DNA of 10,247 nt from JBDSLU01 sp039916225 (GCA_039916225.1 JBDSLU010000365.1:1-10247); one strand, 5' to 3'. Counted from the first letter of the stretch, positions 1 through 6,476 are shown. Notes: generated from the letters alone by a model not told the origin. Numbers and translations are program-made.

Positions 1-195
1 CTGCGCTGCGACGTGCTGGCCGAGGGCCTGATCGCCGCGGTCCAGAGCCTGTCGGTGAAGGTGCCGATCGTCATCCGCATGGAAGGCACCAACGTCGAGC
101 AGGGCAAGGCCATGCTCGCCGCCAGCGGACTCAATTTCACGACGGCCGATTCGATGGGCGAGGCCGCGGACACGATCGTCGCCCTCTCGAAGTAA
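1..195 (+). CDS. sucC: Succinyl-CoA synthetase (ADP/GDP-forming) beta subunit, C-terminal 64 residues (5' end outside window)
   Basis: Frame 1 is open from the first base to a TAA at 193-195 and encodes the last 64 residues of the SucC beta subunit. The visible stretch has the family's C-terminal signature: CDVLAEGLIAAV, then PIVIRMEGTNVEQGK, then a short ADS segment and helix. In this enzyme the beta subunit binds the nucleotide and succinate. It works with SucD to convert succinyl-CoA, phosphate and NDP to succinate, CoA and NTP in the cytoplasmic TCA cycle. The next gene, sucD, starts 9 bp after the stop, as in most bacterial sucCD operons. The nucleotide-specificity residues and ATP-grasp domain lie upstream of the window, so ADP or GDP preference cannot be judged. 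An internal GTG at 13 is not a real start, because the reading frame continues off the left edge. Confidence 0.95.
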   Translation: MRCDVLAEGLIAAVQSLSVKVPIVIRMEGTNVEQGKAMLAASGLNFTTADSMGEAADTIVALSK

Positions 196-204
196 CCGGA
201 CGTT

Positions 205-1077
205 ATGGCCATTCTGATCACTCCCGAAACCCGTCTCCTCGTTCAAGGCCTGACCGGCCGCGAAGGGACGTTCCACGCCAAGGCCGCCGCGGCGTATCAC
301 ACCAAGGTCGTCGGCGGCGTCACGCCCGGCAAGGGCGGCACGACGCACGAAGGCTGGCCGATCTTCAACTCGGTGGCCGAAGCGGTCGAGAAGACGGGCG
401 CCAATGCGTCGGTCATCTTCGTCCCGCCGCCGGGCGCGGCCGACGCGGTGATGGAAGCGGCCGACGCCGGCATCCCGCTGGTCGTCTGCATCACCGAAGG
501 CATCCCGACCATCGACATGATGAAAGCGTTCGCGTTCCTGCAGGGGAAGGCGACGCGGGTCATCGGGCCGAACTGCCCGGGCCTCATCTCGGCCGAGATC
601 GGCAAGGCGGGGATTATTCCCGGCCACATCTGCAAGCGCGGCCGGATCGGCGTCGTCTCGAAGAGCGGCACGCTGACCTACGAGGCCATCCACCAGTTGT
701 CGCGGGTCGGCCTGGGCCAGACGTCGTGCGTCGGCATCGGCGGCGATCCACTGATCGGCACGTCGTTCATCGACACGCTGCAGTTGTTCGCCGCTGACGA
801 CGAGACCGAAGCGGTGATCATGATCGGCGAGATCGGCGGCAATGCCGAGCAGGACGCCGCCGACTGGATCAAGGCCAACTTCAAGAAGCCGGTCGTCGGC
901 TTCATCGCCGGCCAGACGGCGCCCGAGGGCCGCCGGATGGGCCACGCCGGCGCCATCATTTCGGGCGGCAAGGGTACGGCGGCCGAGAAGATGGCCGCGC
1001 TCGAGGCGGCCGGCGTCAGCGTCGTGAAGAGCCCCGCCGACATGGGCGCCACCATCAAGAGCCGTCTCGGCCGCTAG
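205..1077 (+). CDS. sucD: Succinyl-CoA synthetase alpha subunit
   Basis: This 290-residue protein is full length for SucD (about 290 in E. coli). It has an N-terminal CoA-binding Rossmann domain with TGREGTFH at residues 17-24 and VGGVTPGKGG near 36-45. The ligase domain follows, with IGPNCPGL near 120 and the phosphohistidine motif GHAGAI. The His that carries the phosphoryl group is residue 247, matching E. coli His246. Known role: with SucC it interconverts succinyl-CoA and succinate while making NTP. The ATG at 205 is 9 bp after the sucC stop. No clear Shine-Dalgarno sequence precedes it, so translation may be coupled to sucC. Downstream come a 178-bp gap with a hairpin and then the KorAB genes that produce its substrate. 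All key residues I can check are present. Confidence 0.97.
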   Translation: MAILITPETRLLVQGLTGREGTFHAKAAAAYHTKVVGGVTPGKGGTTHEGWPIFNSVAEAVEKTGANASVIFVPPPGAADAVMEAADAGIPLVVCITEGIPTIDMMKAFAFLQGKATRVIGPNCPGLISAEIGKAGIIPGHICKRGRIGVVSKSGTLTYEAIHQLSRVGLGQTSCVGIGGDPLIGTSFIDTLQLFAADDETEAVIMIGEIGGNAEQDAADWIKANFKKPVVGFIAGQTAPEGRRMGHAGAIISGGKGTAAEKMAALEAAGVSVVKSPADMGATIKSRLGR

Positions 1078-1106
1078 GGCGTCGCTGCGGGGATCTGCCA
1101 GCCGAA

Positions 1107-1128
1107 CCCGGATGGGCGACCATCCGGG
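1107..1128 (+). terminator. Perfect 9-bp hairpin with GCGA (GNRA-type) tetraloop after sucD
   Basis: CCCGGATGG (1107-1115) and CCATCCGGG (1120-1128) are exact reverse complements around the loop GCGA, which fits the GNRA tetraloop pattern. The stem begins 29 bp after the sucD stop codon. There is no T-run after it; a GC-rich stretch with further GGCC/GGCCC self-complementarity follows to about 1150. It is therefore not a textbook intrinsic terminator. It could be a Rho-dependent or U-less terminator, or a 3'-end stabiliser for the sucCD message that lowers read-through into kor. Confidence 0.5.
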
Positions 1129-1159
1129 CCGGCCGCAGGCCCGTTCGGCCCGCCACGGT

Positions 1160-1190
1160 AGGAAAAATATATGATCGTGACGTAAGATCA
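1160..1190 (+). promoter_or_regulatory. A+T-rich promoter-like patch before korA, with TATGAT and a TGATC-N9-GATCA dyad
   Basis: This patch stands out in a very GC-rich region. AAAAATATATGAT contains TATGAT at 1170-1175, one mismatch from the -10 consensus TATAAT. It lies about 80 bp before the korA start. No good -35 hexamer sits 16-18 bp upstream, so an activator or alternative sigma factor may be needed. TGATC (1172-1176) and GATCA (1186-1190) form an inverted repeat over the expected start of transcription, and a second weak -10-like TAAGAT lies at 1183-1188. Together these suggest a separate regulated promoter for kor. This is inference from sequence only. Confidence 0.4.
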
Positions 1191-1255
1191 CCAGGATCGA
1201 CGGGGCCCCTTTGTCGGGATCCACCGAGCGCCCCGCTCCGAGGACCACGCATCTC

Positions 1256-3139
1256 ATGAGTCCACAAGACGCTCTGGCCGAAGCCGGCCAGCCTGCTCGC
1301 CAAGGCGCGGGCGCCGTCGTCAACGACTTCAGCATCCAGGTCGCCACCGTCAACGGGTCCGGCAGCCAGACCGCCAACCTGGTGCTGCTCAGGTCCATCT
1401 TCCAGATGGGCATCCCGGTGTCGGGCAAGAACCTCTTCCCCTCGAACATCGCGGGGCTGCCCACCTGGTACACCATTCGGGCCAACGGACACGGGTACAT
1501 CGGCCGGAAGAAGGAAATCGACTTCGTGGTCGCGATGAACCCCGAGACGGCGCGCGAGGACGTGCTGGCGCTCGAGGCCGGCGCCTCGTGCGTCTACGAC
1601 GAGCCGCTCAAGCTCTCGGGACTGCGAACCGACGTCACGTTCTTCCCGGTCCCGTTCGACAAGCTGGTCGCCGACGTCACGACCGACGCCAAGCTGCGGC
1701 GGCTCGTGCGGAACATGATTTACGACGGCATCCTCTCGTTCCTGCTCGACATCGAGCTGGACGAGATGAAGAAGGCCCTCGGCAAGCAGCTCGGGAAGAA
1801 GCCGAAGGCGATGGCGCTGAACGGCGCTGCGCTCGACAAGGGCTTCGAGTACGCCCAGACGAACTTCGCCAAGGCCGCCGTCAGGGTCGAGCGGATGAAC
1901 AAGACGGCGGGGAAGGTCCTCATCGAGGGCAACGCCGCCGCCGCGCTCGGTTGTCTCTTCGCGGGCGTCACCGTCGTCGCCTGGTATCCGATCACGCCGT
2001 CGTCGTCGCTGTGCGAGACGCTGATCGACTACCTGCGCAAGTACCGCACCGACAAGGACACCGGCAAGGCGAGCTTCGCCGTCGTCCAGGCCGAAGACGA
2101 GATCGCCGCGCTCGGCATGGTCGTCGGCGCCTCGTGGGCGGGCGCCCGGTCGATGACGTCGACGGCCGGTCCCGGCATCTCGCTGATGGCCGAGTTCACC
2201 GGCCTGGCCTACTACGCCGAGCTGCCGGCGGTGATCTTCGACATCCAGCGCGTCGGCCCGTCGACCGGCCTGCCGACCCGCACCGCGCAGCAGGACATCG
2301 CCTTCGCCGCCGGCCTCTCGCACGGCGACTGCAAGCACGTCCTGCTCCTCCCGTCGTCGGTGGCCGAGTGCTACACGATGGCGCAGGACGCCTTCGACTT
2401 GTCCGAGCGCCTGCAGACGCCCGTCTTCGTGATGAGCGATCTCGACCTCGGCATGAACACCTGGATGTCGGATCCGTTCGAGTACCCCGACAAGCCGATC
2501 GATCGCGGCAAGGTGCTCGACGCCGAGACGCTGAAGCAAATCGGCAACTGGGGCCGCTACAAGGACGTCGACGGCGACGGCATTCCGTACCGTACGCTGC
2601 CCGGCACCGGCATGCCGGCCTACTTCACGCGCGGCACCGGCCACAACGAGAATGCGCTCTACAGCGAGCGGCCCGACGACTTCGTCAACAACCTCGATCG
2701 GCTGACGCGCAAGTTCGACACCGCGCGCCGCCACGTGCCGGCGCCGATCGCCGACGTCCGTTCGAACGCCAAGGTCGGCATCATCGCCTACGGCACGTCG
2801 CACTGGGCGATTGAAGAGAGCCGCGACCAGATGGTCCGCGAGGCCAGGCTCGAGACCGACTACCTGCGGCTCCGCGCCTTTCCGTTCAACGACGCCCTGG
2901 CCAAGTTCATCGACGCCCACGATCGCGTCTACGTAGTCGAGCAGAACCGCGACGCGCAGATGCTCGGCCTGATGAAGCAGGAGCTGCACGCCGCGCAGAT
3001 CGGCAAGCTGCGCAAGGTGCTCCACTACAACGGCATGCCGATCGACGCCCGATCGGTGACCACCGAGATCCTCGCGCAAGAAGGCGTGAGCACCGCGGCG
3101 CACCCGGACGGCAACCGGGGCGCGCTCGGCGGCGAATAA
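1256..3139 (+). CDS. korA: 2-oxoglutarate:ferredoxin oxidoreductase, fused gamma-alpha subunit
   Basis: This 627-residue protein joins two 2-oxoacid:acceptor oxidoreductase domains. Residues about 23-205 are the gamma domain (IQVATVNGSGSQTAN, then GKNLFPSNIAGLPTWYTI). From about 220 to 600 is the alpha domain, with the pyrimidine-domain motif YPITPSS at 244-250, GPSTGLPTRTAQQD and KDVDGDGIPYRTLPGTG. With KorB it oxidatively decarboxylates 2-oxoglutarate to succinyl-CoA and reduces ferredoxin. 2-oxoglutarate is preferred over pyruvate because succinyl-CoA synthetase lies directly upstream. The size fits two-subunit KorAB enzymes. I chose ATG 1256 because GAGGA at 1240-1244 precedes it, although the 11-nt spacing is long. 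An in-frame TTG at 1211 would add 15 residues but has no ribosome binding site. The first 22 residues look like a nonconserved tail. No ferredoxin gene is visible in the window. Confidence 0.92.
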   Translation: MSPQDALAEAGQPARQGAGAVVNDFSIQVATVNGSGSQTANLVLLRSIFQMGIPVSGKNLFPSNIAGLPTWYTIRANGHGYIGRKKEIDFVVAMNPETAREDVLALEAGASCVYDEPLKLSGLRTDVTFFPVPFDKLVADVTTDAKLRRLVRNMIYDGILSFLLDIELDEMKKALGKQLGKKPKAMALNGAALDKGFEYAQTNFAKAAVRVERMNKTAGKVLIEGNAAAALGCLFAGVTVVAWYPITPSSSLCETLIDYLRKYRTDKDTGKASFAVVQAEDEIAALGMVVGASWAGARSMTSTAGPGISLMAEFTGLAYYAELPAVIFDIQRVGPSTGLPTRTAQQDIAFAAGLSHGDCKHVLLLPSSVAECYTMAQDAFDLSERLQTPVFVMSDLDLGMNTWMSDPFEYPDKPIDRGKVLDAETLKQIGNWGRYKDVDGDGIPYRTLPGTGMPAYFTRGTGHNENALYSERPDDFVNNLDRLTRKFDTARRHVPAPIADVRSNAKVGIIAYGTSHWAIEESRDQMVREARLETDYLRLRAFPFNDALAKFIDAHDRVYVVEQNRDAQMLGLMKQELHAAQIGKLRKVLHYNGMPIDARSVTTEILAQEGVSTAAHPDGNRGALGGE

Positions 3140-3155
3140 GGCAGGGAACATAGAC

Positions 3156-4196
3156 ATGGACGCCGTCACCCAGCCCCCCAAGAAGACCAACCGCATCGGC
3201 CTCGAGCTGACCACCTACCGCGGCAGCAAGACCACGCTGTGCGCCGGCTGCGGCCACAACGCCATCTCCGAGCGCATCATCGATGCGTTCTACGAGCTCG
3301 GCATCGACCCCAAGCGGGTCATCAAGCTGTCGGGCATCGGCTGCTCGAGCAAGACGCCGGCCTACTTCCTCGGCGGCTCGCACGGCTTCAACGCCGTGCA
3401 CGGCCGGATGCCGTCGGTCGCGACCGGGGCGCTGCTGGCCAACAAGAGCCTCCAGGGCATCGGCGTCAGCGGTGACGGCGACACCGGCGCCATCGGCATC
3501 GGGCAGTTCGTCCACTTGATGCGCCGCAACCTGCCGCTCGTCTACATCATCGAAGACAACGGCTGCTACGGCCTGACGAAGGGCCAGTTCTCGCCGACCG
3601 CCGATGTCGGCTCGAAGCTGAAGAACGGCGTCGTCAACGACCTGCCGCCGATCGACACCTGCGCGCTGGCCGTCCAGCTCGGTGCAACCTTCGTGGCGCG
3701 CTCCTTCTCCGGCGACAAGAAGCAGCTGCTGGCCATCCTCAAGGCCGCCCTCAGCCACCGCGGCACCGCGATGATCGACGTCATCTCGCCGTGCGTCACC
3801 TTCAACGATCACGAGGGCTCGACCAAGAGCTACTCCTATGTGAAGGAACACGACGAGCCGCTCGGCGAGATCAGCTTCGTCCCGTTCTTCGAGGACATCA
3901 CCGTCGAGTACGACCCGGGCACGACCACCGAGGTCAGGATGCACGACGGGTCGCGCCTCCTGCTGAAGAAGCTCGGCGCCGACTACAACCCGACCGACCG
4001 GATGCAGGCGCTCACCGTCCTGCACGAGACGCTGCGCCGCGGCGAGTTCGCCACCGGCGTCATTTATGTCGAGCCGGACAAGGACGACTTCATCACCCAG
4101 CTCAATCTCGTGGACACCCCGCTCGCCGCGCTCGGCATGGAACGCACGCGTCCCGGCAAGGCGGTCCTCGACGAAGTCATGGAGAGCCTCCGCTAA
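3156..4196 (+). CDS. korB: 2-oxoglutarate:ferredoxin oxidoreductase beta subunit (TPP and 4Fe-4S binding)
   Basis: This 346-residue KorB-type subunit binds thiamine diphosphate with GDGD at 106-109 and the downstream Asn135 in EDNGCYG, the standard TPP/Mg site. Four cysteines are placed as in [4Fe-4S]-carrying beta subunits: C29 and C32 in CAGCGH, C63 in GIGCSSKTP, and C213 in SPCVTFNDHEG. It should therefore pass electrons from the substrate to ferredoxin through one cluster. The conserved HGR at 82-84 is also present. The start at 3156 is supported by AGGGAA at 3143-3148, 7 nt upstream, and lies 16 bp after the korA stop, so the two are surely co-transcribed. The C-terminal 100 residues contain the usual succinyl-CoA-type beta-subunit tail. 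Pyruvate or another 2-oxoacid is possible as substrate, but the neighbours favour 2-oxoglutarate. Confidence 0.93.
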   Translation: MDAVTQPPKKTNRIGLELTTYRGSKTTLCAGCGHNAISERIIDAFYELGIDPKRVIKLSGIGCSSKTPAYFLGGSHGFNAVHGRMPSVATGALLANKSLQGIGVSGDGDTGAIGIGQFVHLMRRNLPLVYIIEDNGCYGLTKGQFSPTADVGSKLKNGVVNDLPPIDTCALAVQLGATFVARSFSGDKKQLLAILKAALSHRGTAMIDVISPCVTFNDHEGSTKSYSYVKEHDEPLGEISFVPFFEDITVEYDPGTTTEVRMHDGSRLLLKKLGADYNPTDRMQALTVLHETLRRGEFATGVIYVEPDKDDFITQLNLVDTPLAALGMERTRPGKAVLDEVMESLR

Positions 4197-4246
4197 GGCG
4201 GGCGCCTCGACGCCAACTCGACCACCTCATTCCAACCAGGACCCTC

Positions 4247-4666
4247 ATGGACCGTACGTTCGCGATCATCAAGCCCGACGCCGTGGAAACCAAGAAGGCC
4301 GGCGCCATCCTCGCCCGCATCGAGAAGGAAGGCTTCACCATCCGCGGCATGCGCCTGATGCACATGACCAAGGGCGAGGCCGAGGGTTTCTACGCCGTGC
4401 ATGCGGCGCGGCCGTTCTTCGGCGGGCTGACCGACTTCATGTCGTCCGGACCGTGCATCGTGCTGGCCCTCGAGGCCCCAGGGGCCATCGCCAAGTGGCG
4501 CACCTTGATGGGCGCGACCGACCCGGCCAAGGCCGAGGCCGGCTCGCTGCGCAAGGATTTCGGGGAGTCGATCGAGCGCAACGCGACGCACGGTTCCGAC
4601 GCCCCGGAGACGGCGGCGTTCGAGCTGGGCTACTTCTTCCGCGGCCTCGAGCTGTCTCCCCGTTAG
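4247..4666 (+). CDS. ndk: Nucleoside diphosphate kinase
   Basis: This 139-residue protein is normal length for Ndk. It opens with RTFAIIKPDAV (K9 in the nucleotide-binding position), contains FFGGLTDFMSSGP (57-69, Kpn-loop region) and carries the active-site motif NATHGSDA at 112-119. Catalytic His115 forms the phosphohistidine. It moves the gamma phosphate from NTPs to NDPs and dNDPs in the cytoplasm. The last residue of the usual HGSDS motif is Ala here, a mild variation. ATG 4247 is preceded by AGGA at 4238-4241 with 5-nt spacing, 50 bp after korB. The genomic link to SucCD and KorAB makes sense because Ndk can equilibrate the NTP made by succinyl-CoA synthetase, and dNTP metabolism continues two genes downstream with dcd. 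Confidence 0.96.
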   Translation: MDRTFAIIKPDAVETKKAGAILARIEKEGFTIRGMRLMHMTKGEAEGFYAVHAARPFFGGLTDFMSSGPCIVLALEAPGAIAKWRTLMGATDPAKAEAGSLRKDFGESIERNATHGSDAPETAAFELGYFFRGLELSPR

Positions 4667-4697
4667 GGGGCGCTAGCCGGCAGTAAGGAGACCGGCG

Positions 4698-4892
4698 GTG
4701 GGCCGCAGCCTGGTCATCCTCGGTCTCGTCGTCGCCGGCATCGGGCTGGTGATGCTGGCCGGGGTTCCGCTCGGACGCCTGCCTGGGGATATCATCTGGC
4801 GGCGCGGCCAGACGACGGTCTACCTGCCGATCGTCACGTGCCTGGTGGTCAGCGTCGTGCTGTCGCTGATCATGACGATCTTTCGCCGTTGA
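4698..4892 (+). CDS. DUF2905-family small membrane protein
   Basis: A 64-residue protein with two membrane helices, residues about 4-24 and 42-61, joined by a short loop containing GRLPGDIIWRRG and ending in a basic tail. The loop signature LGRLPGDI, the position of the helices and the length fit the DUF2905 family, whose function is unknown. It starts at GTG 4698. AAGGAG at 4685-4690 sits 7 nt upstream and fixes this start. It lies 31 bp after ndk and 48 bp before dcd, so it is probably part of the same transcript. The ribosome binding site lies in the loop of a small possible hairpin (4676-4696). No catalytic residues are evident, and no role can be assigned from context beyond being membrane embedded. 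Confidence 0.85.
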   Translation: MGRSLVILGLVVAGIGLVMLAGVPLGRLPGDIIWRRGQTTVYLPIVTCLVVSVVLSLIMTIFRR

Positions 4893-4940
4893 TGGGGCTT
4901 TGTTGACGTCTGGGGCCTGGGCGCCGGGGAGAGCAGTCGA

Positions 4941-5495
4941 ATGAGCGTGAAGTCGGATCGCTGGATCAAGCGCATGGCCCTCGAGCACGGCATGATTTCG
5001 CCGTTCGAGTCCAAGCAGGTGCGCACGGGCGTCGTCTCCTACGGGGTGTCGTCGTACGGCTACGACATCCGCGTGGCCGACGAATTCAAGATCTTCACGA
5101 ACATCAACTCGACGCTGATCGACCCGAAGGACTTCGATCCGAAGTCGTTCGTCGATCTGAAGGCCGATGTCTGCATCGTGCCGCCGAACTCGTTCGCGTT
5201 GGCGCGCACGGTCGAGTACTTCAAGATCCCGCGGAACGTCATCACGATCTGCCTGGGCAAGTCGACCTACGCCCGCTGCGGCATCATCGTCAACGTCACG
5301 CCGTTCGAGCCCGAGTGGGAAGGGACGGCGACGCTCGAGATCTCGAACACCACGCCGCTGCCGGCCAAGATTTACGCCAACGAAGGCATCGCCCAGTGCC
5401 TGTTCTTCGAGAGCGACGAGGAGTGCGAGATCTCCTACGGCGAGAAGAAGGGCAAGTACATGTCGCAGCTCGAGGTCACGCTACCGCGCATCTAG
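4941..5495 (+). CDS. dcd: dCTP deaminase (possibly dUTP-forming or bifunctional type)
   Basis: This 184-residue protein belongs to the trimeric dUTPase/dCTP-deaminase fold. It has SYGVSSYGYDIRV near 36, the active-site segment GKSTYARCG (S108, R112) and the core WEGTATLEISNTTPLPAKIY. Glu133 in TLEIS aligns with the catalytic Glu138 of E. coli Dcd, and S108/R112 match its S111/R115 spacing. It deaminates dCTP to dUTP and so feeds thymidylate synthesis. Some relatives also hydrolyse dUTP to dUMP, and sequence reading alone does not tell which applies. The ATG at 4941 follows a purine-rich GGGGAGAG about 7 nt upstream and is 48 bp after the DUF2905 gene. The length is slightly shorter than E. 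coli Dcd (193), and the C-terminus SQLEVTLPRI looks complete. Confidence 0.94.
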   Translation: MSVKSDRWIKRMALEHGMISPFESKQVRTGVVSYGVSSYGYDIRVADEFKIFTNINSTLIDPKDFDPKSFVDLKADVCIVPPNSFALARTVEYFKIPRNVITICLGKSTYARCGIIVNVTPFEPEWEGTATLEISNTTPLPAKIYANEGIAQCLFFESDEECEISYGEKKGKYMSQLEVTLPRI

Positions 5496-5612
5496 CCGCC
5501 TGCGACGCCAGCCCGGCCGTCCTACGCCTGACTCGACGCCAAAACCGGCAAGCTTCCTGCAATATCACTCGCCGGTGCAGCGGGCTGTGGCACGAAACCC
5601 CCACGACGTTGC

Positions 5613-5620
5613 AAAGGAGG
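5613..5620 (+). promoter_or_regulatory. Very strong Shine-Dalgarno sequence AAAGGAGG before the GlsB-like gene
   Basis: AAAGGAGG lies 4 nt before ATG 5625 and is the best ribosome binding site in the window. The 129-bp gap after dcd (5496-5624) contains no gene. Within it I see no confident promoter and only short imperfect stems such as CCGGC...GCCGG (from about 5546 to 5574). A separate promoter for the stress-type membrane protein is plausible but not demonstrated. Confidence 0.8.
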
Positions 5621-5624
5621 CGCG

Positions 5625-5885
5625 ATGTTTGGAATTATTGGTTGGATTGTGTTCGGGTTGATCGTCGGCGTCATCGCCAAGCTCCTCATGCCGGGGCGGG
5701 ACCCGGGTGGCATGATCGTGACCATGCTGCTTGGCGTCGCCGGCGCCCTCGTCGGGGGGTTCGTCGGACGAGCCATGGGGCTATACGGGCCGCAGGACGC
5801 GGTGGGCATCTTCATGGCGATCCTGGGTGCCGTTGTGCTCCTGTTCGGCTACCGGATGATGGCGCGCCCGCGCGTGACCGCCTGA
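5625..5885 (+). CDS. GlsB/YeaQ/YmgE-family small stress-associated membrane protein
   Basis: This 86-residue protein has three predicted membrane helices: residues about 2-20, 28-50 and 57-78. The Gly-rich pattern IIGWIVFGLIVGVIAKLLMPG followed by GGMIVTMLLGVAGALVGGF is the hallmark of the 'transglycosylase-associated protein' family (Pfam PF04226). Despite that name it has no enzyme domain. Members are often induced by stress or stationary phase, but the molecular role is unclear. ATG 5625 is fixed by the AAAGGAGG site 4 nt upstream. It is co-oriented with dcd but separated by 129 bp, so it may have its own promoter. Its stop is only 12 bp from the stop of the convergent VOC gene. Confidence 0.9.
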   Translation: MFGIIGWIVFGLIVGVIAKLLMPGRDPGGMIVTMLLGVAGALVGGFVGRAMGLYGPQDAVGIFMAILGAVVLLFGYRMMARPRVTA

Positions 5886-5892
5886 ACGGCGG
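5878..5892. terminator. Small symmetric hairpin in the convergent gap
   Basis: CCGCC (5878-5882) and GGCGG (5888-5892) are complementary around the loop TGAAC and straddle the stop codon of the GlsB-like gene. Stem length is only 5 bp and no T-run follows on either strand. It may contribute to bidirectional termination together with the much longer stem at 5924-5950, but it could equally be chance in a GC-rich region. Confidence 0.25.
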
Positions 5893-5897
5893 ATCTG

Positions 5898-6470
5898 TCA
5901 CAGTCGGGTTTCGCTTCGACCGAGGCCGACGGCGCGGCGCGCCGTCGGCCGCTCGTCGGTCGCCTCGAGCAACGCCTGCACGTCCAGTGGGCGGGTGAAC
6001 ATTGCCAGCTCGCCAGCGGCGGTGCGCGGCCAGGCCGCCTCCGGCCGATCCCAGTACAGCTCGACGCCGTTGTCGTCGGGATCGCGCAGGTAGAGCGCCT
6101 CGCTGACGCCGTGGTCGCTGGCCCCGTCGAGCGGGATGCCCGACGCGATCAGGCGGCGCAGCGCGTCGGCGAGCGCCGGGCGCTTCGGATACTTGATGGC
6201 GACGTGGTAGAGGCCGGTCGTGTGCGGCGGGGGAGGCGGCGCGCCGTGGCTCTCCCAGGTGTTCAGGCCGATGTGGTGGTGATAGCCACCGGCCGAGATG
6301 AACGCCGCGGACGTGCCGTAGCGCTGCACCAGCTCGAAGCCGAGAATGCCGCAGTAGAAGTCGAGCGCCCGCTCGAGATCGGCGACTTTCAGGTGCACGT
6401 GACCAATCGTCGCGCCAGCGTCGATCGGGCCGAACCGTCGGGGAACCTCGCGAACGTCGTCCTGGCTCAT
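5898..6470 (-). CDS. VOC-superfamily metalloprotein (glyoxalase / CatE-like extradiol dioxygenase fold)
   Basis: This 190-residue protein has two vicinal-oxygen-chelate modules, residues about 22-75 and 86-141. Likely metal ligands are H26 (GHVHLKV), the HHH cluster 64-66 (YHHHIGLNTWES), H89 (GLYHVAI) and E137 (NGVELYWD). The motif pairs LRDPDDNGVELYWDRP and HHIGLNTW resemble proteins annotated as catechol-2,3-dioxygenase CatE-like or simply VOC family. Substrate is unknown and no aromatic-degradation genes are nearby. A run of five prolines (78-82) joins the modules. I chose ATG 6470 because AGGAGG (6478-6483) is 7 nt upstream on this strand. A TTG at 6503 would add 11 residues but lies inside a tandem repeat and has no ribosome binding site. 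It follows the M23 peptidase gene by 74 bp and may be read from the same transcript. Confidence 0.88.
   Translation of the reverse strand: MSQDDVREVPRRFGPIDAGATIGHVHLKVADLERALDFYCGILGFELVQRYGTSAAFISAGGYHHHIGLNTWESHGAPPPPPHTTGLYHVAIKYPKRPALADALRRLIASGIPLDGASDHGVSEALYLRDPDDNGVELYWDRPEAAWPRTAAGELAMFTRPLDVQALLEATDERPTARRAVGLGRSETRL
5924..5950. repeat. 12-bp perfect inverted repeat with 3-nt loop inside the VOC gene 3' end
   Basis: GGCCGACGGCGC (5924-5935) is the exact reverse complement of GCGCCGTCGGCC (5939-5950), with loop GGC. It lies in the last 20 codons of the VOC gene and 38 bp past the stop of the convergent GlsB-like gene. An RNA hairpin this GC-rich would be very stable on either strand. 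No T-run follows in either direction, so if it terminates transcription it would not be by the classical intrinsic route. Confidence 0.6.
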
Positions 6471-6476
6471 CCGGCG

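Noticed and set aside
1211..1255. Upstream TTG start extending KorA by 15 residues
   Set aside because: No Shine-Dalgarno sequence precedes it and the extra residues do not look conserved. ATG 1256 has GAGGA upstream.
2551..2610. DVDGDGI in KorA as a calcium-binding EF-hand-like loop
   Set aside because: This segment followed by PYRTLPGTG is a conserved part of the KorA family, not a separate calcium site.
1055..3214. Long - strand open frame (719 codons) antisense to korA
   Set aside because: It runs opposite a clear korA gene with conserved motifs. Its translation is rich in Arg/Ala/Gly/Val/Asp with no recognisable domain. Long antisense frames are expected where third codon positions are nearly all G or C.
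2907..4025. 372-codon - strand open frame opposite korA/korB
   Set aside because: Same cause: low-complexity Arg/Ala/Gly/Val/Asp composition, no family motif, and overlap with well-supported + strand genes.
6229..6243. Five-proline run in the VOC protein as a frameshift or assembly error
   Set aside because: The frame stays intact on both sides, with VOC module motifs before and after, so it is a normal linker.
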